Source of the DNA: Inga oerstediana
Taxonomy: Eukaryota; Streptophyta; Magnoliopsida; Fabales; Fabaceae
DNA length: 64,000 nucleotides
Assembly: GCA_963210345.1 (NCBI GenBank)
Contig: OY723409.1
Location: 49,574,839 to 49,638,838 of the forward strand
Direction of reading: 5' to 3'
Numbering within the stretch: position 1 is the stretch's first letter; each line of letters opens with the position of its first letter. Of the stretch, positions 1 through 10,144 are shown piece after piece. The notes beneath the pieces were generated by a model. It was not told the DNA's origin and made no database searches. It saw only the letters and a list, made by a program, of their open reading frames with translations. The position numbers and the translations under genes are program-made.

Positions 1-441
1 AGGAGTTATGCGAGCAGCAGTGACGCCAACATGCAGTTCGGAGGCGTCCCTTACTATGGCAAGCTTCTTGATGTGGTCGAGCTTAATTATCAAGGCCGTT
101 TCACCGTGACGCTGTTCAAGTGTTTGTGGGCAAATACCACGACTTCTCGGGGACTGACAACTGACGACCTAGGGATCACATCAGTCAATTTCTCACCCCC
201 GATTCATACTGGTATTTCTCAAGATGATGAGCCGTATATTCTAGCTTCAGAGGCACATCAGGTTTATTATGTCGAGGACGAGCGGCATAGGGATTGGCAC
301 ATGGTCGTTCATTTAAAGCCAAGAGACCTTTACGACATGGGTGAAGGCGATAACATCGCCTACGAGAGTGAGCCATTTCAGCCAGCTGATTTTGAAAACT
401 ACTTCCCTGAAGGCGATGACAATTTACCTCTACTGCGGTGA
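1..441 (+). CDS. C-terminal part of CACTA TNP2-type transposase protein (DUF4216 domain), 5' truncated by window edge
   Basis: The frame is open from base 1 to the TGA at 439-441, giving about 146 residues; the ATG at 31 is internal and not a real start. The block YYGKLLDVVELNY, then FTVTLFKCLWA, then LTTDDLGITSVNFS, then EPYILASEAHQVYYVED matches the DUF4216 domain at the C-terminus of plant CACTA TNP2 proteins, which carry a TAD domain and a Transposase_21 domain upstream. After the domain the protein ends in an acidic tail. Only the C-terminus is visible, so whether the full gene is intact is unknown. The homologous domain in the second CACTA element is at 52085-52444. Confidence 0.8.
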   Translation, partial: RSYASSSDANMQFGGVPYYGKLLDVVELNYQGRFTVTLFKCLWANTTTSRGLTTDDLGITSVNFSPPIHTGISQDDEPYILASEAHQVYYVEDERHRDWHMVVHLKPRDLYDMGEGDNIAYESEPFQPADFENYFPEGDDNLPLLR

Positions 442-720
442 ATTTTTTTAAGTCCACGTCATTTCAATTAAATTTTTTAAATTTAATAATACATCAATAA
501 CAATAATTTTTCTACAAAATTTCTGTAGGGATGGCGACGATGAGTGATCAAATTCAATTGTAAAAAATTTGTCTTTAAAAAAAATGCAAAAAATTTGTGT
601 TAAAATAAAATGTAAAAAAAAATTAAAATAATATTTGTAGAATTCAAGTGTAAAAAATTTTTCTTTACAAAAAATGAAAAAAATTTGTGTTAAAATAAAA
701 TGTAAAAAAAAATTTTAAAA
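442..720. other. AT-rich 3' non-coding part of CACTA element
   Basis: This stretch has A/T runs and two similar segments of roughly 100 bp, each with a string like aaatttgtgttaaaataaaa, at about 545-620 and 640-712. They look like a short internal direct repeat. No gene seen. Confidence 0.5.
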
Positions 721-1822
721 AAAAAATTAATATAATATTTGTAGCGGTTACAAAAAAATAAATAACCGCTACTAAATAATAACCGCTACATTAACCGCTA
801 CAACTAATTAAACCGCTACAAAATATAAATAACCGCTACTAATTAGTAACCGCTACATTAACCGCTACAAATAATACGTAAATCCCTATAAATACCCTTA
901 TCACAACTCATTTCAAACACTCCCCAATTTCTTTTCACCTTACCCTTCTTTCATTTCCTCTCATTTACAACTTCTTTCGTATGAATAGAGGAGTTGAATA
1001 ATACGATCAAATATGGTAACAAGATTTTCAATTTCTTTTAGAATACTTCTTTCATTTCTATAAAATTTATTCTAAACATCTTTTTTTCTAGATATATCTT
1101 AACTCTATCTCATTTTCATCTATTTTTCATATACAATTACATTATATTATAAAACATAATAATTCATTATTACCTAACTATCGTTAATAATATTATTAAT
1201 ATAATTTTATACTAATTATATTCAATTACATTTTTTCTTTTTAATTTATTAATAAGTTAAACTATTAAATAATAAACTAATTGAAATAGATAAAATAATA
1301 ACAAATTAAACTATTTAATATAATATTGAAAAAAAAGAAAAAAATCAATGTATATATTTAAAAAAAAATTTAAATATTTGTAGCGGTTATTAAACCGCTA
1401 CTAAATAACGCGCCTTTTTTAAAGGTAAATTTAAATTTTTTGGCGGTAAATTTGAATTTGATGAAATTAGTAGCGGTTCTAAGAACCGCTACTAATTTCA
1501 TCAAATTCAAATTTGGTAGCGGTTTCTTAACCGCTACAAATAAAAAAAGTCATTTTTAACAAATTTTCATTTTTATATATTTGTAGCTGTTATATAACCG
1601 CTACAAATATTTCTTGATTTTGTAGCGGTTACTATTAACCGCTACAAAGTTTGTAGCGGTTATTTTTGATTGAGTAGCGGTTTTATAGAACCGCTACAAA
1701 ACCGCTTGCAACGTACGATTTAGTAGCGGTTTTTCTAACCGCTACTAACATAGTTTGTAGCGGTTAGAACCGCTACGAATACCTATTTTTAACCGCTACT
1801 AAATCACGTTTTTTTTGTAGTG
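721..1822. repeat. CACTA subterminal repeat array (GTAGCGGTT / AACCGCTAC)
   Basis: I count about 25 copies of the 9-mer GTAGCGGTT or its complement. Many are paired head to head as small palindromes of the form GTAGCGGTT-n-AACCGCTAC, as at 1380-1405, 1471-1495, 1514-1538, 1661-1690, 1721-1745 and 1757-1777. In En/Spm elements such arrays are the binding sites for the TNPA-type protein and are needed for excision. The 7-8 copies at 738-870 are separated from the terminal cluster by about 500 bp of AT-rich DNA. Confidence 0.85.
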
Positions 1823-2026
1823 TTCCCTGTTATTACTTTGTTCAAACTTATTTAATTAAATCTTTTTCATACTATTCTTTGTTATCATCAAAACATGAGA
1901 TCTAACAACCATTTCTTCTTCCTCATAGCATGCCAATTAAGATAAGCTAAGGCTTGGTGGAGGGTGGTGGGAATGGTGATAGAGTATAAGGATGCTATGA
2001 AGAAATAGGATAGAGGAAATAAGTGG

Positions 2027-2449
2027 TTATATAAGATAAAAGAAGAGATAGGATAGTGCAAGTATGTTTATCTTTTCGAAGGGCAATGGTAAGTCATTAG
2101 AAGGACCAGGCGCAGGGGCACTGTCAAAATCAAGAACAAGCATATGCATTGTTTTGGGATCAAGGGCAGGTTCAGTAGCATGAGTGGTAAGGACTTGTTC
2201 TGGATCAAACACCGAAGCGAGCGCTAGTGGGCCATGAACATGATCGACTACATTACTTTCCATGAAATGTTTCCAATAAACATGATGGAGAGGTTGTTTA
2301 ACAAGTGCCAAAATAGACACTTGTACTAGTAGTAAGTGAACCTGATACACTAAGATATCATCAAGATCATCTGCTTTGTCAGAGGATTGAGGTAGAGAAG
2401 AGGAAGGAAAGAATAGAGCCGACTCATGGAATGTGACATCTGTAGACAC
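2027..2449 (-). pseudogene. copia polyprotein linker between integrase and reverse transcriptase, remnant
   Basis: An open stretch of 140 codons begins MSTDVTFHESALFFPSSS, which fits the copia segment right after integrase (the usual VTFFE..PFF motif). It continues as a low-complexity linker and ends at 2027 in unrelated AT-rich sequence, so the downstream reverse transcriptase has been lost. Confidence 0.6.
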
Positions 2450-2491
2450 AAGATAGCAAAGAAGAGTAGGAGAGAAACATCGATAACCCTT

Positions 2492-3129
2492 CTAAACCCT
2501 AGAATATCCAAGAAAGACACACTTGAGATACTTGGAATCAAGTTTTGTAATAGTTGGATGAACATCTCGAACAAAATAGACACACCCAAAGATTTTTTGA
2601 TCAAGAGGAAACAAAGGGTTAAAAGGAAACAGAGCCATGTACAAAATGTCACCATTGAGAACAAGAGAGGGCATATAATTGATAAGAAAACACGCAGTCA
2701 ACACAACATTAGCTCAAGAAGGTTTGACAGCATGCATTTGAAACATTAGAGTCAAAGCTAATTCTAATAAATGTCAGTTCTTTCATTCTACAATACTATT
2801 TTAAGCTGGTGTATCTATACAAAAGGACTGATGAATCATGTCATTTTGTAGCATGTAGTTTTGAGAAATATTCTTTAGCATTGTCACTCCTTAATATTTT
2901 TTATAGATATATCAAACTGAGTTTTAATTTTAGCAGAAAAGTTGCAAAAGTGATAGAATAACTCAAAACAACTTTTCATTAAATAGAACCAGGTGGCACA
3001 AGAAAAATCATCGACAAAAGTAACAAAATACTTAAAACCATACTTAGACTCAACATGACACAAACCCCAAATATTAAAATGAACTAAATCAAAGGGGGAT
3101 ACAACCCGTTTATTGATGCAAGGTGCCAA
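2492..3129 (-). pseudogene. copia integrase remnant
   Basis: Two open pieces belong together. One is 2884-3129, with VVSPFDLVHFNIWG and YFVTFVDDFSCATWFYLMK, the rve core containing the first catalytic aspartates. The other is 2492-2704, with FLINYMPSLVLNG, DQKIFGCVYFVRDV and KYLKCVFLGYSRV, the conserved end of the copia integrase. The 180 bases between them are degenerate. The enzyme would insert the cDNA into chromosomes; this copy is broken by stops and frameshifts. Confidence 0.82.
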
Positions 3130-3373
3130 ATGAACATGATGATGTGTAGCAAACTAACATGATTCACATTCTAAATACAACAAATAATGAAACTAAGGAT
3201 ATATCCTTTCCAAAGAAAACAAAGACACATGACCTAACTGACAATGAACTTCAAAAGGAGATGAACCACTAGAGCAAAGAACTAAAACCTGATCGTCAAG
3301 AAAGAAATAGTCACCAGATTCATATCCCCTACCAATAATTTGCTTTATCGTGAGATCCTAAATCAAATAATAA

Positions 3374-3830
3374 TTAGGGAAGAGTGAGATAAAACAGTTG
3401 TTGAGTAAGCTTGCTAGAAGACAGAAGGTTAAATGCAAGATCAGGAACATTAAGTGCTGAGGATAAGGGAACAGATGGGGTAGGTTTATCAGTGCTAGAT
3501 CCAAGAACACGAGAATAAGAACTATTGGCAATTGTTATACTGGAAGGATTGGCATAAGGCCTGTAAGAAGAGAACAAATGATGATTATCTCTATCATATG
3601 ATAAGTAAGACCGGAATCGATGATCTACTAAGAGGAAGAAGTAGCAAGACAAGAATCATGGTTATTATAGCAAGAGCACTCGATGTAGGTGGCGTAAAAC
3701 CATTATCAGAATTATCAGAGGACTACGCCATATGAGCAGAACCTCTACGTTGCAGCTTATTCTATAACTTGAGACAATATCGTTTGGTATGATCAGGTTC
3801 CTTTCAATAGAAGTAGACAATCACACCAAC
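3374..3830 (-). pseudogene. copia zinc knuckle and protease remnant
   Basis: On the minus strand near 3815-3750, a degenerate CCHC knuckle can be read (Y-F-C/Y-x-K-E-P-D-H-T-K-R-Y-C), with stops around it. Further along, 3374-3652 keeps the block SSALNVPDLAFNLLSSSKLT, typical of the region just after the copia aspartic protease. The protease catalytic D-S/T-G triad is not recognisable in an open frame. It sits between gag and integrase as expected. Confidence 0.6.
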
Positions 3831-4034
3831 ACCAGGATTCTGAGCACCATTTCCTTGTCTTGGGAAGCTTTAGTTCCTATTATCAACAGAGACAAGATTT
3901 GGGGTACCATTTCCTTGTCTCAGAAAGCTCTGGTTCCTGTTACCAATAAGGCCATGGCCAACTAAAGCACTGGTATTAGGGTTAAAAGCCGATTGAGACA
4001 AATTATCTGCACGTAGCACATGAGAATACACATC

Positions 4035-4606
4035 CTAAAGCGAAGGAATCTTAAAGTCATAGCTGGACAAAATCTGTGAGCCAGTTGTCTCATAAGTTGA
4101 ATTAAGGGCAATAAGGAAGCTTATGATCGCTTGTTTTTCCAGATTGCCCACCTGTGCTTGAAGATCAATGGTAGGTGGCATTAACAACATCTTTTCTTCA
4201 TACATATGCTTGAAATCCATAAAGAAACTCTTTAGTGGACGGTTTTGCTGCTCAGCGCAATAAAAACCCTTATAAACTTCATGACCACAAGTAATATTCC
4301 CTTTTCTAGAATAGAGAAACTTTAGATAGTCCATAATCTCTTTAACTGTGTTGCAATAACTAGCAGTGGGAAAAATACCACTCTCAATCGAATTATTGAT
4401 TTGCAAGAATAACTGCGCATATGACCTTGTCCAAGCCAACTTAGAATTATCATTAGGAGAGACCTCAATCAAATGATCGTTCTTTTCAATACTTAGAAAG
4501 TACATATGGACGTTTTTGCTCTAGTCCAAATAGTTTGTCTAGTTTAACTTATAATCAATAATTTTGTTTGCAAATGGATCAAGTTTCCAATCTTAGCCTC
4601 TGCCAT
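4035..4606 (-). pseudogene. copia gag (UBN2-type) remnant
   Basis: The largest open piece (4035-4505) has the blocks MYFLSIEKNDHLIEV, AWTRSYAQLFLQINNSIE, NTVKEIMDYLKFLYSRKGN and IISFLIALNSTYE, which are typical of the gag polyprotein of plant copia elements. Upstream, a likely original start is the ATG at 4604-4606, followed by a degraded segment with TNYLDWSK-like sequence containing stops and at least one frameshift. The gag would package element RNA in the cytoplasm. This copy cannot encode a full protein. Confidence 0.75.
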
Positions 4607-5283
4607 GAAGTGGATTAGAGCAAATAAGACCCATAAAACAAGATTACTGAGAATAAGAAACATCAAACAACCATAAGAGTGACCAAATAGCAAATAGACA
4701 ACCAAGAATACTCACACCAGGTTATAAAAAAGATAACCTAACATGATCAGCTAAACGTAGTCTCCAAGAAATACTGTTAAACAAGCTCCAGAAAGAATTC
4801 TAACCAGAAAGGCACCACAAAGGCTTTAGTAGACACTAAAAACAGCAGCAACAGTCACACTACTGACCAACCAGAATACCCACTCAACCAAATTTCAATG
4901 AAACAGCCAAAGAAGGTAAACAACCAACTAGAAACCAAACAAAGGGCAACTCGAAAAGACAACTTCAAAAACAAAGCACAAAATTGCCTGGAATAGACAG
5001 GATTCAGAGAGTCGATGCAGATAGAGTTGATCGTCGGTGAATATGACATCTATGGGTTGGTGCATAGATTTCTAGCAAGACTAGAGGAGGCGCTTGATGT
5101 TCAAGCGTTGATCGGAAGCAGCGATTCTCCTATAAATGACCGATCGAACTACGGCGATCCTGATAGTCCGGCACGTGTTCACAGAAGCTGCCAACCACAA
5201 AGCCCTAAACACTAGAAGAAATTTGACAGAGATGCCAGCCAAGAACCAGAGAAACGTTGACAAAAAAAAATTCAAAGTCTTAA
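4607..5283. other. Probable leader of the copia remnant; no gene recognised
   Basis: The first part, with repeated accaaccaag / aacaaccaact motifs, resembles the 5' leader of the related copia element at 42600-42740 and so probably belongs to the remnant at 2027-4606. From about 4990 to 5260 there are short open frames on both strands (66-92 codons) that match nothing I know. No LTR boundary was found. Confidence 0.4.
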
Positions 5284-6996
5284 GTGAGTGTTTGGCATCA
5301 CTTATTTCTGGGAAATAAGTACTTATTACATAAGTCGAGACAAAACTCCTCTCACACACTTATTGTTAGAATCGGTAGGCACAGCGAAAGAATTTAAAAA
5401 AAAAATTTCACCAATCCTAATCGAGGATCTATCAACAGCGTTTAAACCAAGTTGGAAGGATTCATACCTTTTTTATGATTCAAAGTTTTCACGATCTCTA
5501 GGAGCCAACACGTCAGGTCCGCTCCCTCTACTGGTATCCACACGAATGCTCTCCAACCGAGACTGCGTGCTAGCGCCTCTAATGTCTCATAGGGTTTCAC
5601 TTGTGGCTCTCAATTCTCATGTGCATATGAATATATCTGCTCTATCAAGTTTATAACCTATTAGGGCTATTTTCAAATTTCAAAATTAATCATCATTAAT
5701 TTCAAAATTAATTAACAATTAATTATCTTGATGAGCTAATTAAATAAATTCAGTTTAAATTAAATATTTTCAACAGTTTTAATTTAACCTATTTATTTAA
5801 TCCAAATAAAGAGCCATTAGATTTAATTTATCTTCATAAATTAAATTTGAGATACTATATCTCTATCATGTTAGTTATTAAATTTAATATATCTTAATAA
5901 ATTAAATTTAAAACTAACACAATATAATAATATCATATAATATATATATACATACATATATATATATATATAAGATATATATTTCGAAAATATATATATC
6001 TATATAATATTATTAATGAATTTTATATTATATATATATATATATATAATTCATCCACCCTAAATTAAACATTATCTCGTGTTGGGTCATTCTTGTGTGC
6101 GACCCTGTAGGCCCATATGAAATTGGCAGTGGGCCAATAACTATACTAACCCAAAATTCGCAAGCGGCCTCTAGCAAGACATTACGACTACCCAATTCAT
6201 ATGAGGATCGTTATCACGATGCAACCTGTCATACAACTATATCACGTCCCTTTTGTCACACGATATATCGATCAAGGATAAGGCATGGATAATGTCATCC
6301 TCTTGTTCCTGACCATTACATTCTCGATTCCTGAGTAGCCTGATAACAGAGACAGAAACTCCTTTCATCATAGTATGGCCATACATTTCTCAGACTCACT
6401 CATCGAGGGGCCCTGTAATATCTCTCTACTAATGTGAGGGACAAATTCCATCTTGATCATTCATATTCCTCTGCATGAAAAACCACTAAGCCCGATCGTA
6501 GCCTTTATCATCACCCGGTCAAAATTGACCTTTGACTAGTTCAAAGCTTAGCAACTCTCATGTAGGAATCCATGATGACCTCAGGTCTAAGGGCATTGTG
6601 ACATGGTTATACATGAGAAAAGCTTATGACTTAATCCATGTAGCTTTCTCATAGTGGGTCGGTCCAGCACCTTGTACTCTTACAAGTGCCTAAGAATTTG
6701 ATTCGTATCTCCATATCTTATCAAAGTCATACTAGTCTTGTTTCATCTTTGCTCCCGCATAGATGACCGACCAGGGACATTTTAGGCCAATCTTTATGAA
6801 TTATCCAAGGATACAATTATCACAGTTAACATGCAAATAATATGATAACAGAATGGAGAAATTTTATTAAAATAATAATGTTCAAAGTACAATGATTGGC
6901 CCTTAGGGCACAATTTCCAACACTTATCTCATATACCGTGAATCACGAATTATACACACTTATTGCTAAAAAATAAGTTATCCCAAACGAGCATTA
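5284..6996. mobile_element. hAT-like MITE, interrupted by a solo LTR
   Basis: If the solo LTR at 5364-6923 and one copy of its CTTAT duplication are removed, the flanks join into an element of about 150 bp. Its ends are inverted: GTGTTTGGCATCACTTATTT at the left and, on the minus strand, GCTCGTTTGGGATAACTTAT at the right. The core (acttattacataagtcgaga, then ctcctctcacacacttat|ctcatataccgtgaatcacg) is shared with copies at 23574, 43725, 59781, 62260 and 63906. The TIR style suggests hAT; an 8-bp TSD was not clear. Confidence 0.6.
5364..6923 (-). mobile_element. Solo LTR of an Angela/Tork-lineage Ty1/copia retrotransposon
   Basis: The element starts TGTTAGAATCGG and ends TTTCCAACA. It is flanked by a perfect 5-bp duplication CTTAT at 5359-5363 and 6924-6928, and has no internal coding region, so it is a solo LTR of 1,560 bp. 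Read on the minus strand it begins TGTTGGAAATTGTGCCC and contains blocks such as GGTGATGATAAAGGC and AGAGAGATATTACAGGGCCC. These have the same order as in LTRs of the Angela group known from cereals. It includes TA-rich microsatellites at about 5937-6050. It arose by recombination between the two LTRs of a full element. Confidence 0.85.
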
Positions 6997-7006
6997 ATAT
7001 TTGATA

Positions 7007-7345
7007 CTCCCTCCGGTCCTAATTATAAGATAACATTTGGAAGTTGATCCTGGTCCTAATTATAGGACAAAGTTCTAATTTTTATCAATTTCTTCCCAAA
7101 ATACCCCCTATTGATATTTTCTCAATAATAATTAAATACAATAATAATTTAAGAATACACTTATGTATTCTATAAAGTGAGCAATACTTGCAACTCATTA
7201 ATGCCACATACACCTCAATTCTACTATTTTTTTAAATTTTAAATAAGGACATTTTAGAAAAATAAATATGATTAACTAATTTAACCATTATCCTTAATTT
7301 CTCCAAAATTAGGTAAATATGTCCTATAATTAGGACTGGAGGGAG
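7007..7345. mobile_element. Stowaway (Tc1/mariner) MITE, about 339 bp
   Basis: The ends CTCCCTCCGGTCCTAATTAT and, inverted, AATTAGGACTGGAGGGAG form the Stowaway TIR, flanked by TA on both sides (7005-7006, 7346-7347). A second partial copy of the TIR motif (ggtcctaattataggac) lies just inside the left end. The same double-TIR family recurs inverted at 8076-8464. Confidence 0.88.
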
Positions 7346-7354
7346 TACCATGTA

Positions 7355-7547
7355 TGTAACAAAGAGAAGAAAAATATATTCTGAATTTCACTTCTATTCA
7401 TGTACACAAGAGGGGTATATATACACAAGAGGGGAATCTTAGAATTAATTGCTCATTATAATGATTGATTCCCTAATCATAATCATATTCTCTGATTATA
7501 TGTGATACTAATTGATTATAATATTTACACTAATATATTTCCTAACA
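7355..7547 (-). mobile_element. Copia-type LTR fragment
   Basis: About 193 bp bounded by TGTAACAAAGAG and TTTCCTAACA. On the minus strand it begins TGTTAGGAAATATATTAG, like many short copia LTRs, and has a TATATATA stretch near 7420. No matching 5-bp TSD is visible, and no internal region or primer site follows, so it is a solo or truncated LTR. Confidence 0.5.
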
Positions 7548-8075
7548 CCCACAAATGTACAAACTCTAGCAGAATTTTATCAATAGCAAAATCTACCCAC
7601 AGAATGGACAAACCAAGCATATTAAAGCACATAGCCAGGGGTTCACACTTAAAATCCTACACCTGTCTTAGAGCCTGACCGAAAATGCCAAAACAGAAAA
7701 AGGGAAATAAGAGAGAAGCGAGAGGAGGGTAATAACCTAAAACTTAAAGGTGTTTGCCATCTCTTGGGGATCTGCTCAAAGTAGTCAAGACCTAATAGAA
7801 TGGTTTTTTCTTACACCAAAACCTCGACAATCTAATCCTTACTGTTGAAAACAATATAAATATGAAACAATCGACTACCGTTTCCTTAATTGCAAGGTGA
7901 CTTCCACAGTGATCTCCTCAAACGATGGTTACTAACGGGTTAATGGCCATCTCCTCATATTCAGTTGCTCACGGGGTTAATTTGAGGTTAAGTGATGATG
8001 TGTCTAATTAAAACACATGGCAAAAGCTAAATGGCTACTTGGATATACTTGACCTAAGTTTGGTCCTATATAATA
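7548..8075. other. No gene recognised
   Basis: Mixed-composition DNA between an LTR fragment and a Stowaway element. It contains no long open frame on either strand and no feature I can name. Confidence 0.5.
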
Positions 8076-8464
8076 CTCTCTCCGGTCTTAATTATAGGAC
8101 ATATTTACCTAACTTTGGAGAAATTAATAATAGTAGTTAAATTAGTTAATCTTATTTATTTTCCTAAAATGCCCTTATTTAATAAAGGTGATTTAGGAAT
8201 ACTATATGAGTCTACCTTAAGAAAAAGTGTGCTAGTGGCAACTAACAGTACTGTGTTGCTTAAGGTAGGAATATGAAGTAGATATACTCACATGAAGCTG
8301 AAAAAACATAGGTGTATTATAAAATTATTATTGTATTTCATTATTATTGAGAAAGTATTAATGGGGGTATTTTGAGAAGAAATTGACAAAAATTAAAACT
8401 TTATCCTATAATTAGGACCAAAATCAACTCCCAAATGTTATCCTATAATTAGGACCGGAGGGAG
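8076..8464. mobile_element. Stowaway MITE, about 389 bp, inverted relative to 7007-7345
   Basis: Ends CTCTCTCCGGTCTTAATTAT and, inverted, AATTAGGACCGGAGGGAG, with TA on each side (8074-8075, 8465-8466). The minus strand of this copy aligns along its length with the plus strand of the element at 7007, including the internal second TIR motif near its right end. Confidence 0.87.
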
Positions 8465-8696
8465 TATGTGTTTTTATTTTTAGTGTTTTATATTTAAGGA
8501 TATAAAATATATCTTAAACCACAAAATTTTTTCAATAAAAAATGTGTAATTTGATCGTGCATCGTGCAAAAAGTGAGCTCCTGAGGATGAGTGGTTGTTT
8601 CATTTGATTAGGCTTGTGAACAACAAAAACCAAATTTTGGCAAATGTAGATGGGAACAGGAGGACATGCTCTTTTTATCAATAATAATAATATGGA

Positions 8697-8870
8697 TTTT
8701 TTTTTTTTTTGCTAACAATTGAAAAGTGCATATTTTTTTAGTTAATCAAGGGTTTTCTCCTCGAGATTTAGAGAGCAAAGGATTTTCACCTCTTCCTACA
8801 AGCGCTTTCCGGAATTCAAACTTATGTTCTCTTTCTTACAGGGTGAGACCCCTTATCACCTTAGCCAATA
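8697..8870 (-). mobile_element. tRNA-derived SINE
   Basis: A run of T at 8697-8710 is the poly(A) tail of a minus-strand insertion. On the minus strand the head has TGGCTAAGGTGATAAGG, like a pol III A box, then AGTTTGAATTCC, like a B box, at a spacing typical for plant SINEs. No exact TSD was found, so the 5' boundary near 8870 is approximate. Confidence 0.65.
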
Positions 8871-9764
8871 ACTTGTTGATCAAATTTATAATTATAAGTG
8901 AGTATTTTATAATTAAATAAGTATAGATTTTGTATTATATTATATCAAATCTATAAATATTTAATTTATTTTTTACATTTTCACCCTACATCATGAGAAT
9001 AAAAAGTAATATCCCCACAAAATCTATTCCTATACTCTTTTCATTTCTCTTTATAACAAAGTTTAACCAAAGGATAAAAACCTTGGTAAAAAATAATACA
9101 TATGTAAAAATTGTAACATTCTTAAAAAAAATATCCTTATCCATGGGAATAAGAGAGAGAAAAACTATTATAATAAAGAGAATTGTGAAAAGAGTGGATT
9201 GTGGTGGAGAGAGATGCTTTGGGAGTTTGATAATAAATGTACTAATATTAAAATGAATAATTAAATAGGGAGAAAATAAAAAATAATACGGTAATTGTTT
9301 CTTATAAAAAAGAAATGGAGTGAGTATCTTTTTCTATTTGTGTGTGTCATCCTTACGTAAGGGTCATACTAATTTTCTGTGTATCGTTCCAATTTTATTG
9401 GATGTCATGGAATAGAAGATCTTGAAAGCATGGGTCATTAACTGTGGTTTTTTCCAAAAGAAAAGAAAAAAAATGAGAGGGACTTGACAGTAGTTGTAGA
9501 GATGGGGCCCCAGATCGTAACTTCCATGGTTGATTCAATGGTATCAAACATTCTGAGTTTGGCCTTGCATGAAAAGACCTAACATGGAGGATAATTGGAT
9601 AAATCAAATCAGATATAACATGTGGTTATAATATTATAACGATATATCAAAAAATCCCACACTCAAAAAGCAATTTCAATTATAAATAGATATTATGTGG
9701 GTTAATTTAGAGCCACAATCACTACTTTGAACAATTCAAGAGCAATATTCTTTCAAAGTCTATA
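8871..9764. other. AT-rich intergenic DNA, no gene recognised
   Basis: Short open frames (8993-9256 plus, 9395-9607 minus) have low complexity and no recognisable motif. The sequence at 9295-9330 ends in a Stowaway-like GGAGTGAGTA, but I found no partner end. Confidence 0.5.
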
Positions 9765-10144
9765 AACCACTCGATTGGAGGAGGGATGTAGCCTAATGAA
9801 GAAATTATTTATTATTTATTTTTCTTTTAACTCTTTATGAATATATTTTAGTTTCTTTCAATTATATTTATTTCTCTTATTCTTTTGGATTATTTTGGCT
9901 AGCCACCATTGAATCAAATCCATACTTAGGATAGTTCTAGATAGTTATGGTGATTTAAAACTATAGCTTCAATGTTTAGGTAGTTGAGTGGATGTCATGG
10001 GAACGGATTCAACACTAATTAAACATGGACAAATAATTTTTTTTTTAAGTGAAAAGGAAAATTTCATTGATAAATCAATAGTACAAAAGAAAAGCCGAAA
10101 GGTACATTACATAAGGAAATGGACTTCTAAAAAAGAGAAAACTA

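Larger units (their letters stand above)
1..1822 (+). mobile_element. CACTA (En/Spm) DNA transposon, one end; other end outside window
   Basis: The right terminus at 1801-1822 reads, on the minus strand, CACTACAAAAAAAACGTG, the usual CACTA terminal inverted repeat. Inward of it lies a dense subterminal array of GTAGCGGTT and its complement, and further in is the C-terminal part of a TNP2-type transposase (1-441). The order of gene end, subterminal repeats and CACTA terminus fits the 3' half of an En/Spm element. The 5' half and the target-site duplication cannot be checked because the element runs off the window. Confidence 0.88.
2027..4606 (-). mobile_element. Decayed Ty1/copia retrotransposon, gag to integrase, reverse transcriptase missing
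   Basis: Read on the minus strand from 4606 downward, the order is gag, zinc knuckle, protease remnant, integrase and the linker after integrase. This is the copia order. It stops at about 2027, before any reverse transcriptase or RNase H, and no LTR is recognisable on either side. The reading frame is broken many times, so this is an old truncated copy. Its gag resembles the gag scraps in the element at 39834-43183, so both seem to belong to one copia family. Confidence 0.85.

Noticed and set aside
185..457. Open frame of 90 codons on the minus strand
   Set aside because: Shadow of the DUF4216 frame on the plus strand; no recognisable motif.
2426..2749. Plus-strand frame of 107 codons
   Set aside because: Antisense to the copia integrase remnant.
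5015..5656. Several frames of 60-122 codons on both strands
   Set aside because: They overlap each other, the hAT-like MITE and the solo LTR; no domain and no codon-like pattern.
5937..6050. TA microsatellite as a possible origin or regulatory site
   Set aside because: It is part of the Angela-like LTR; a similar TA run at 40020 is within another LTR. Simple repeats only.
9395..9607. Minus-strand frame of 70 codons
   Set aside because: Low complexity, no homology recognised, AT-rich flank of a foldback element.
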